Origin: Nitrosospira multiformis
GTDB taxonomy: Bacteria; Pseudomonadota; Gammaproteobacteria; Burkholderiales; Nitrosomonadaceae
NCBI RefSeq assembly: GCF_900111585.1
Contig: NZ_FOHI01000003.1
Span: forward strand, 1-64,000
Direction: 5' to 3'
Length of the DNA: 64,000 nt
Positions 10,077-16,364 of this stretch are shown here, in pieces; positions within the stretch are counted from its first letter, which is position 1, and each line of letters opens with the position of its first letter. A model generated the notes under the pieces. It had not been told where the DNA came from. It ran no database searches and saw only the letters and a program-made list of their open reading frames with translations. Position numbers and translations under genes: made by a program.

Positions 10077-10976
10077 GTGTTGTCAAGTCAGAGCTACATA
10101 AGTTTATCCACACATGCCGTTAGGTTACTTTGCGACTTATTGGCGCAATTTAAAGGTTCCAATAACGGCGATTTGTGTATGACGTGGACTCTCATGGAAA
10201 AGCGCAACTGGAAGTCGCGCGACACGTTGAACAAAGCCCGACGTGAGCTCCTGGAAAAGGAGTTTATTATTATGTCCCGTGCCGGTGATCTTAAGCGTCC
10301 GACCTTATATGCGCTGACCTTTTTTGCTATTGATGAGTGCGGTGGAAAGCTGGACATAAATGCAACTGAAAGGCCATTGAGCCTTTGGCGCCTACATGAG
10401 CCGCTTCCTCCTTTCAAAATAAATGCAGTTACACGCTCGGCGAGCCAAAAAGCCGTAAATAGCACGTGTAACGTGGGGCACAAAACGCCAAACATGGAAT
10501 ATCGCACGCCGAAGGAGGCGCAAGACAGGAAGCGGCCCTGGATCAATGCCAGGGTGGAAAAAGCGCTAACCGGAAGCTACTTCCGCCACATGTTCCGTCA
10601 GGGGCGAGTCATCATTCCCGGGGGTGGCCGGTTCGAGTGGACGCTCGAGCAGGGTAGGAAGCAGCCCTGGTATATCTCTCGTCGGGACAAAAAACCCATC
10701 TTCATGGCGGGGATCACCAACTTCAGGCCGGGCATCCAGCAGAGTGTTGAAGTCGGGTTCGTCATCGTCACTGAAGACTCGGGCAGCGGCATGGTGGACA
10801 TCCATGATCGCAGGCCCGTCGTGCTGGAGCCGGAGGACGCGTGGCGCTGGATGGACCCTGATACGCCAGTAGAGGAAGCGGCGCACATTGCCCAGTCACG
10901 CTCCTTGCCATCCGAAGTCTTCACCTGGTGGAAGGTTGGCAGGCACTCAATCGTCCAGGTCCAAACAACAACATGA
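10077..10976 (+). CDS. chimera: island HTH-type protein fragment fused to a headless SRAP domain
   Basis: The 299-codon frame has two unrelated halves. Residues 1 to about 142 resemble the helix-turn-helix proteins of plasmids and islands (ISLSTHAVRLL, FKGSNNGDLCMTW, NWKSRDTL, RRELLEKEF), but the usual N-terminus before ISLS is missing, and only GTG or TTG is available as a start. Residues from about 146 are the C-terminal two thirds of a SRAP (YedK/HMCES) domain: NARVEKA, IIPGGGRFEW with the conserved Glu, PWYISR, and DIHDRRPVVL with the conserved His. The SRAP N-terminus with catalytic Cys2 (MCGR) is absent, so the abasic-site crosslinking activity of this family should be lost. I infer a recombination product, probably non-functional. 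The join is near 10500. Confidence 0.72.
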   Translation: MLSSQSYISLSTHAVRLLCDLLAQFKGSNNGDLCMTWTLMEKRNWKSRDTLNKARRELLEKEFIIMSRAGDLKRPTLYALTFFAIDECGGKLDINATERPLSLWRLHEPLPPFKINAVTRSASQKAVNSTCNVGHKTPNMEYRTPKEAQDRKRPWINARVEKALTGSYFRHMFRQGRVIIPGGGRFEWTLEQGRKQPWYISRRDKKPIFMAGITNFRPGIQQSVEVGFVIVTEDSGSGMVDIHDRRPVVLEPEDAWRWMDPDTPVEEAAHIAQSRSLPSEVFTWWKVGRHSIVQVQTTT

Positions 10977-11187
10977 AAGAATTGCTTGCACCCATAGGCG
11001 TTGAATAACTGAATCCGAGCTGACGGTGTGATGTACAATCAGTCTCCAAGGGTCGCCTTGGCTTGCGTTCGGCGCGAATTAAACGCGCCACTGTCCTCAA
11101 GCCAATCTCGGCCCTTTGCCGTTCTTCCTGTGGGCAGAGCAAGTTATCTATGGTCCAGATGAGCTGTTGGGATTTTGAGTAGGGTGA

Positions 11188-11466
11188 TCACCTGCATTTC
11201 AAACGTTTGGTCCGATGCCCAATAGTGAGAACGCGTCCATCATGGCTACTTTCTACCTTATAGGCGTCGAGATACTCGGTCATCTTGCGTACCGGAGCTC
11301 GACCGAATGCTCGTTCCATAGCGCGAATGCTGGCGCGGCTGAAATACAGCAGTATGCCCCCATTTCCATCATATTTTTCCTCGCCAAACTGATCCAGCCA
11401 CTGCTCGATGAGCGGTGGGATACAGCGTTGCTGAGCGCGTACCGCTGCGTGGGAGCTCCTGGTCAT
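11188..11466 (-). CDS. small hypothetical protein paired with the RAMA gene
   Basis: A 92-residue protein with a recurring pattern I have seen in small proteobacterial proteins of unknown function: RAQQRCIPPLIEQWLDQFG, then a tail ending DGRVLTIGHRTKRLKCR. No signal peptide or membrane segment. Its ATG (11464-11466) overlaps the TGA of the reconstructed RAMA gene (11463-11465), which implies translational coupling and shared function. It could belong to the mRNA-interferase-like small proteins, but I cannot show that. Confidence 0.55.
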   Translation of the reverse strand: MTRSSHAAVRAQQRCIPPLIEQWLDQFGEEKYDGNGGILLYFSRASIRAMERAFGRAPVRKMTEYLDAYKVESSHDGRVLTIGHRTKRLKCR

Positions 11467-11964
11467 GACTGTTGACGCTTGCGCTCGGTTTGAGACTTTC
11501 CGAACTCATCGTCGAGTTCTTGAATAAGCTTCTGTACCGCCTCCCTCCTTGCTCCGGCATTCATCCGCACGCTTCCATTCTTTATCTTCAGGACGCTTTA
11601 TCCAGAGATCGCGCCATGCATTACGGCTAGTGCCCGCGATTGTATTAGCCAGGCTCCCTGGGGAAATCGGCTTTCCGTGATAGACGATTTTGTCATCTTC
11701 AACCCCTGCGTAGAAGTAGGTGTCCTTGTACTGCATTCGAATTTGAGTCCCCTGCGGCAGAAACAGGTTTTTCCATTGGTAGCCGCGGATGGTGCTGCTA
11801 ACTTCTTCCAGCAGCTCAGGTTTCCAATCGGCATTATCCAGCCAGTATTGAATGGCAGTGGAAACCACTTCCACCGGATCCCGCGGGTCATTATTGCTCT
11901 GCAGAAAGTTTGCCAGCTCCAGAAATTGATCTGTTTGAATTGGAATTGATATACAGGATTTCAT
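11463..11964 (-). pseudogene. RAMA-domain protein, C-terminus frameshifted
   Basis: The first 65 residues look like a small N-terminal helical region. Residues 70-130 match the RAMA domain (restriction enzyme adenine methylase associated): FLPQGTQIRMQYKDTYFYA, DKIVYHGKPISPG and AGTSRNAWRDLW. RAMA is predicted to read modified DNA. In the open frame the protein ends at 11506 with an odd Gly-rich tail. Removing one base from the three-C run at 11543-11545 gives ECRSKEEAVQKLIQELDD and then a coiled, charged tail. That frame stops at 11463-11465, exactly overlapping the next gene's ATG. The intact product would be about 166 residues. Confidence is for the gene; the domain name is a close pattern match. 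Confidence 0.68.
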
Positions 11965-12120
11965 GCTTCGCTTCTCCGTTATTTTTTCATTATTGAGATT
12001 GGAGCAGGCAGTATAAATAACTTGTCAAGGCATGTAAAGTACATAAAAGACAACAAAAGAATTAAAAAGCACGATGAAAACGTAAGCCTATCGAGCAGGT
12101 AGGATAAATTGAGGATTGCC

Positions 12121-12146
12121 TTATGTTGTCATATATGACAACATAA
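12121..12146. promoter_or_regulatory. perfect 26-base palindrome upstream of the toxin-antitoxin pair
   Basis: The half-site TTATGTTGTCATA is followed directly by its exact reverse complement. It ends 15 bases before the GTG start of the toxin gene. Toxin-antitoxin operons of the HigBA/RelBE class are usually repressed by the antitoxin binding such an operator, so I infer this is the autoregulatory operator. Confidence 0.75.
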
Positions 12147-12161
12147 GCATGGAGGTCAGAA

Positions 12162-12509
12162 GTGACAAGAACAACACGGCCTATTTCCTGGGTAGCTGCT
12201 GCTCGCAAGGAATTTGAGAGTTTCCCGGAAGGGGCAAAAACGATCTGCCTGACGGCGTTAAGCATAGCGGCAGATGGCGGCAAGGCTGACATTACCAAAC
12301 CACTGAAGGGCTTGGGATCTGGTGTTATGGAAATTGCGTTGCCCTATCGGGGCAATGCATATCGGGTAGTGTATGCGGTGCAGATTGGCGTGGAATTATG
12401 GGTCGTGCACGCTTTTAAGAAGAAATCCACCCAAGGGATCAAGACTCCGAAGCACGAGATTGACTTGGTTGTGGAACGAGTAAAACGGTTGAAGGAGATG
12501 TTGCGATGA
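12162..12509 (+). CDS. HigB/RelE-like toxin (phage Gp49-like family)
   Basis: A basic 115-residue protein with the pattern of Gp49-like HigB toxins: WVAAARKEFESFPE at the N-terminus, KPLKGLGSGVMEIALPYRGNAYRVVYAV in the middle and LWVVHAFKKKSTQGIKTP near the end, with a Lys-rich C-terminal helix. These are ribosome-dependent mRNA interferases. The start is GTG 12162, preceded by GGAGGT at 12151-12156; the ATG at 12149 hits an immediate stop. The stop overlaps the antitoxin ATG, the toxin-first order typical of HigBA. An upstream palindrome is the likely operator. It looks intact, unlike much of the island. Confidence 0.85.
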   Translation: MTRTTRPISWVAAARKEFESFPEGAKTICLTALSIAADGGKADITKPLKGLGSGVMEIALPYRGNAYRVVYAVQIGVELWVVHAFKKKSTQGIKTPKHEIDLVVERVKRLKEMLR

Positions 12510-12835
12510 TGCATGAACTGGAAGTGATCCGGGGCAGCGGAAATGTCTTCCGCGATCTTGATCAGGTGGATGCCGATGTGAAGCAACTAAAGGCACTGCT
12601 GGCAGCTGAGATTATTAAAACGCTAGATCATGAAGGGATGACCGTGCGGGCAGCCCATGCACGCACCGGCATTGCAGCGGCAGATTTCTCCCGCATCCGC
12701 AACGCGGATCTCGGACGCTTCACAGTGGATCGCCTGGTTGGAATTATTAATCGCCTCGGCGCACGTGTCGAAATCAAGTTGAAGGTTAGGCGCACCGCCC
12801 CGCACACTGGCCATCCCACGTCCCCCCATACTTAA
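12506..12835 (+). CDS. HigA-like XRE-family antitoxin
   Basis: A 109-residue HTH protein that should neutralise the adjacent toxin and repress the operon. The pattern SGNVFRDLDQ, then LKALLAAEIIKTL, then the HTH (MTVRAAHARTGIAAADFSRIRNADLGRFTVDRLVGI) matches the HTH_37-type antitoxins paired with Gp49-like toxins. It overlaps the toxin stop by four bases. The last dozen residues (TAPHTGHPTSPHT) look like an extension into spacer DNA. Confidence 0.85.
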   Translation: MMHELEVIRGSGNVFRDLDQVDADVKQLKALLAAEIIKTLDHEGMTVRAAHARTGIAAADFSRIRNADLGRFTVDRLVGIINRLGARVEIKLKVRRTAPHTGHPTSPHT

Positions 12836-12884
12836 CCGTTCGGCTATATGTCAAGGGTACGGTACACATATAGGAGAAAACGCA

Positions 12885-13322
12885 ATGAACAATAACAATA
12901 AAGTTGACGTACTTAGGGTAGCGGCAGAAAAAATGATGGCGGCTATCGCCGCAAAACTCTTAGATGAGGGCAACCCAGAGCGGTGGAATTATCGAGCGAT
13001 TCCATCGCTGCCTTTAGATACTCGACTGCCAATTCACGGTCAACGCTCAGTTCCGCGATTTCTCGTTCGTGGTGGGAGATCATCTTTGCGGAATCAAGCA
13101 CAGGATCGGGGTGGCCGGATATTTCTCCATACACTCAAGGCTGCTTGTGCAACGAAGGCCTTCCCTCGTACAAGCATCGCAATCTTGGGCGCAATTAAGA
13201 ATTTTAGGAGGAGGAGGTTGTTTGCGTGTGCCTGTTGGGGGTGGTGTTGGGGGTCCTATCACACCGGGAATATTCTGGGTTTTAGATTGATGTGCTACAG
13301 GTGGATCAGCTGCAGCTATTGA
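12885..13322 (+). pseudogene. N-terminal fragment of an unknown gene running into antisense sequence
   Basis: The start looks real: TAGGAG lies about 12 bases before ATG 12885 and the first 33 residues (MNNNNKVDVLRVAAEKMM and an Ala-rich helix) read like protein. From about 12985 the frame runs antisense through an antitoxin-like fragment and a secreted-protein gene on the other strand, so the remaining 110 codons are probably not natural. I infer a truncated gene. Confidence 0.35.
12943..13083 (-). pseudogene. truncated addiction-module antitoxin remnant
   Basis: From ATG 13083 the protein reads MISHHEREIAELSVDRELAVEYLKAAMESLDN, which in pieces (HHEREIAEL, DRELAVEYLKAAMES) matches the N-terminus of HTH antitoxins such as those pairing with small RelE-like toxins. 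The HTH itself is missing; the frame leaves the family pattern near 12985. The ATG overlaps the stop of the secreted-protein gene (ATGA). No partner toxin is left here. Confidence 0.45.
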
Positions 13323-13388
13323 CAACATAGCGGAAAGCCCGAAAAAGCTTACCAATTGTGTAGTTTGAATTAACCTTCTTGTTTTCAT
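13080..13388 (-). CDS. small exported proline- and cysteine-rich protein
   Basis: A 102-residue protein with a clear signal peptide: basic MKTRRLIQTTQ, a hydrophobic core LVSFFGLSAML, and cleavage likely after SIAAA near residue 27. The mature part has a Pro-rich stretch (GPPTPPPTG, KQPPPPK) and six Cys in its last 40 residues, suggesting disulfides in the periplasm. A strong ribosome binding site AGAGGAG precedes the ATG. I recognise no family. The last residues may be altered by the junction with the antitoxin remnant. Confidence 0.55.
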   Translation of the reverse strand: MKTRRLIQTTQLVSFFGLSAMLSIAAADPPVAHQSKTQNIPGVIGPPTPPPTGTRKQPPPPKILNCAQDCDACTREGLRCTSSLECMEKYPATPILCLIPQR

Positions 13389-13549
13389 TTTTCTCCTCTA
13401 TCTGTTCAGGTGAATAAAAAATCGATTTGGTACCAAAAAGATTAACCCGTCTACGATGATGTTCCGTACCAAGTTTTACTATAGTCGACGCCTTTAAAGA
13501 ATCAACGCGGAATAGAGAACATCAATGCTCGCCTCGCTGCGCACCAGGC

Positions 13550-13702
13550 ATGGTCTTCGCCGTACTCGGGAAGACCGACATGGCGCGGGCCATCGCCTTC
13601 GACGCTCTTGACCTCGCAAAGAAGATCAAGCCAGATCAAGCTAAGGCTTGGATGAAGGGTCTCGGCGACAACGGCGAGGACGAAGGACCAGAAAAACCTT
13701 GA
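13550..13702 (+). pseudogene. possible gene remnant
   Basis: A 50-codon frame with protein-like composition (KTDMARAIAFDALDLAKKIK, an acidic tail and stop at 13700-13702) and no ribosome binding site. The frame stays open upstream with no good start, so it looks like the 3' end of a longer lost gene at the island's right border. I do not recognise it. Confidence 0.25.
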
Positions 13703-13754
13703 ACATCAAAGTATTGAGAATAATATAGAAGCAATTAGGTAGTATGACTCGAAT

Positions 13755-13799
13755 ACTGAAAATCCTTGTGTCGGTGGTTCGATTCCGCCCTTGCCACCA
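13755..13799 (+). repeat. right attachment repeat (tRNA-Phe 3' remnant)
   Basis: A 45-base copy of the tRNA-Phe 3' end including CCA, with one G of the acceptor stem missing relative to 8334-8379. It is the distal end of the island. The 5' half of the tRNA is absent, so this copy is not a functional tRNA gene. Confidence 0.9.
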
Positions 13800-13811
13800 A
13801 AATTCCAACCC

Positions 13812-13836
13812 CCACCACTCTCAGTTGGTGGTTTTA
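13812..13836 (+). terminator. hairpin terminator after the tRNA remnant
   Basis: The stem CCACCA (13812-13817) pairs with TGGTGG (13826-13831), followed by TTTTAT. It lies 12 bases after the CCA of the right repeat, so it was probably the original terminator of tRNA-Phe, now separated from it by the island. Confidence 0.6.
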
Positions 13837-13988
13837 TACTATCCATTTGTGCTAACTCCCGTGTTCTCACGGACCCCTGCGGAATCCTGTGGATTTCGCT
13901 GGTCACCCCATCTGACCGGAAAGGCGCCTCGGCCTTTCCTCTCTGCCAGAGGGACCTCCCGTTTTCGCCCGAAGTCCGCAAAGCGCAC

Positions 13989-14120
13989 AAACAAAGAGTA
14001 AGTCGAGACCGCCAGGACGCTCCAAGCCGCTTCGGTTCAGATGTTTCCGTCAAGCTTTGTCGTAGGGGCGGCTGGCTGACACTAGATGAGATCGAACGTG
14101 AGGGGATATGCGAACAATGA
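13989..14120 (+). pseudogene. 3' fragment of an unknown gene
   Basis: The frame ending at TGA 14118-14120 reads FGSDVSVKLCRRGGWLTLDEIEREGICEQ in its last part, in pieces that look like real protein, and its stop overlaps ATG 14117 of the next gene as in an operon. No start is visible; upstream, the frame passes through the tRNA remnant. So this is probably the tail of a gene truncated at the island's right edge. Confidence 0.3.
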
Positions 14121-15325
14121 CGCTAGCTTGGAGTAAGAGCGATGAGCAGGGGCGCTTGCCAGCACGGGAGATTCCTCGCAATTGCGGTCAACTGCTTGGT
14201 CGTCTCGATGCGCTACTGCCGTTTCTGTATATCGCGCAGTATGGTGCGTCGGGACGAGACCTGCGCGCCAGAATGACGGATATTGTGCCGGGCCTCTTCG
14301 CCGTCGGCGCACGCACGAGTGGGGATCGCCCGGGCATCGCACCACGCGTCGGTCTGATCCTTCCCTTGCGTTTGTGCCGCGACGAAAAGGCGCGCGCAGC
14401 GCTTCAGGAAATTCCAGTGCTGATTGGAGACCAGGAGCACCTCACGCTGTCGGACAAACGGCGCGCAGTTCAGGCGAAGCTCCATGAAGCGTTTAGAGGT
14501 GATCTGATGATTGCCGACAAGGAAAGTCTGGATGGTTTCTTTGCGTTCAAGCCCGGCCCCGGCCTCTTCCGGAGGCTCCATGAGTCGTTCGACTACGTCA
14601 CAGAAGTTATCGACAATCCGGCGGGAATCATTCGTGTCACAGGTATGGCACGCTTCCACTGGAGTACCTATGGTGAACTTATGGAGTGGTATCACGACCA
14701 GCGCGGATCGGACCGCCTCGGCGCATGGTCGGCACTCACGCCGTTTTTCGTCTCCGGCAACACGGGAGCGCTGCATTCCTACAGCACTGACCGGTGGGCG
14801 CGTGCAGGCTTGATCACGCCAGCGGGGGAGCCATTCAAGTGGTTCGTGATTCGCCCCGGCTTGCCCGATGCCAGGATCAGCATTCAGCTGGAGATGCAGG
14901 AATATGGATGGGCGAAGCTGCACCTGACACTCGATGCTGTCACGGCAACGATTTACCTGTCAGATGTATTTGACCCATTCAACGAGTTGATAGCGTGGGG
15001 CCGGGAAATCGACGAAGGAGACCTGCCGGTTCAGATCGAAATCGACGAGGAAGGGCAAGAAGCCGTGCTGACGGTGCTGCGCCCTGAGAACCCAGAGCGC
15101 GTCTTGCTGCGGGTGACCCGGAAATACTCGGACGAGGTCTTGCTGGAGGGCATCACGGCGCGCGCCACCCTGGCTGCCGCGTTGAAAGCCGAGTTGCGCC
15201 GCTTCTTCACAACGGAATTTGATCCGGAGCATTGGGACATGGGACGCGATGACGATCCCGAAGATGACTACATCCAGACCAAAGATCGGGTGCTGAACCA
15301 TGCATGGCTCGCCCAGGAGGAATGA
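14117..15325 (+). CDS. hypothetical protein of unknown family
   Basis: A 402-residue acidic protein with no signal peptide, membrane segment or motif that I can name. A central stretch near residues 180-230 (RFHWSTYGELMEWYHDQ, FVSGNTGALHSY) is rich in aromatics; the C-terminal half is acidic (DEGDLPVQIEIDEEGQ, RDDDPEDDY). I prefer ATG 14117, which overlaps the upstream stop as ATGA; ATG 14108 is also in frame. The next gene begins six bases after its stop, so the two form an operon. Base composition looks richer in G+C than the island to the left. Confidence 0.6.
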   Translation: MTLAWSKSDEQGRLPAREIPRNCGQLLGRLDALLPFLYIAQYGASGRDLRARMTDIVPGLFAVGARTSGDRPGIAPRVGLILPLRLCRDEKARAALQEIPVLIGDQEHLTLSDKRRAVQAKLHEAFRGDLMIADKESLDGFFAFKPGPGLFRRLHESFDYVTEVIDNPAGIIRVTGMARFHWSTYGELMEWYHDQRGSDRLGAWSALTPFFVSGNTGALHSYSTDRWARAGLITPAGEPFKWFVIRPGLPDARISIQLEMQEYGWAKLHLTLDAVTATIYLSDVFDPFNELIAWGREIDEGDLPVQIEIDEEGQEAVLTVLRPENPERVLLRVTRKYSDEVLLEGITARATLAAALKAELRRFFTTEFDPEHWDMGRDDDPEDDYIQTKDRVLNHAWLAQEE

Positions 15326-15331
15326 TTCGCC

Positions 15332-15763
15332 ATGACGGCCGGCAGTAACGCATCGTTCGTTCCCATCCTTACTGTAATGGTGGGCTATGGCAATGCGCCG
15401 TTCCTGTGGCTCGTCGATGACCCCGGACGCGCCGGGTCGGCACCAATATTTGCGATGGCGTCTGTTGGCGCGAGTCTTTTCCGATGTCAGAGGGGCTATG
15501 GCGGAAATTTGCAGACTGGGCCATCGAATTCGACCAGACAACGTTTTACTCAGATAACCCCCGATGCCAACGGCTGGGACTGGGCCGCGTTCCACGCATG
15601 CGGTCTGAAACTGGCGCGTTGGCTCAAGGAGGAGGTTGGCGATACTTACCGCATCGTTTATGAGAAGCCGTGCGAAGATCCTGAATATCAGGTTGATGAG
15701 CGTAGAGAAGTTCTAACCGATGGAACCTTCGTGCCACTACCTTCGTTTCGATCCAATCGATGA
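15332..15763 (+). pseudogene. hypothetical protein with two compensating frameshifts
   Basis: The open frame is continuous, but its middle third is wrong. Adding one G to the run at 15434-15436 and removing one C from the run at 15558-15562 gives a smooth protein: MTAGSNASFVPILTVMVGYG, then VGTNICDGVCWRESFP, EGLWRKFADWAIEFDQ, and back to DANGWDWAAFHACGLKLARW and KEEVGDTYRIVYEKP. Function unknown. It follows the 402-residue gene by six bases and was probably its operon partner. Confidence 0.5.
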
Positions 15764-16364
15764 AGCACTTGGGCCTGATAGCAGTGCCCCATTTTGCTGC
15801 GCTAGCATCACCCGTTCTGGGTGAGTGGAGTTATCCTGGTTTAGCTTCACCTAAATTTCCCGCTCGGGAGATTCTCCTTGCAAGATGAGCAGAGTCCTTC
15901 GACGAGGATGCTGCTCGACCGTTTTTCGCCGGCTTGCTTCCGGAAGGCCGGCTGCCGCTTGATCGCACGCTAGTTCCACGTCTCGGGCCAGAATGATTTT
16001 GTCCTTCTGGACCATATCGGCAGCGAGTGTGTTGGCGTTGTTACCTTTCTCGAACAGGTCAGCCACTGCCCAGTCGAGTTCTGGCGAGGATGTAGAATCC
16101 GAGAAAGACCTCCACGTATACTCGACCCCGCATCATTACCTGTTGGTATGAACGTCTTCATAGATCAACTTCCCCCCAAAGTCCGCCATTAAAAAACCAA
16201 ATCGGCAAAATCTCGAATAGAGCGCCAATCTGCCCCTATTCCCGAGTCTTGAAGCGCTAACGGTCTGTATATCCTTTTGGCTCAGCCGTACCAGCCTCTT
16301 CCTCTTCAAGCAGGAATCACCTGTTTGATCCTCATCGCCAATCTTTCAGGGATATGCATAAATC
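15764..16364. other. intergenic region with gene debris upstream of the giant gene
   Basis: A minus-strand frame from about 16117 to 15851 is protein-like (ELDWAVADLFEKGNNAN, MVQKDKIILARDVELACDQ) without a clear start or known family, so probably a remnant. The last 160 bases should contain the promoter of the giant gene; I see no convincing -35/-10 pair. A weak AGGGA lies 13 bases before ATG 16365. Confidence 0.4.

Noticed and set aside
13706-14053. 115-codon minus-strand frame over the tRNA remnant
   Set aside because: It reads through the tRNA-Phe 3' copy; such frames are common false genes beside tRNAs.
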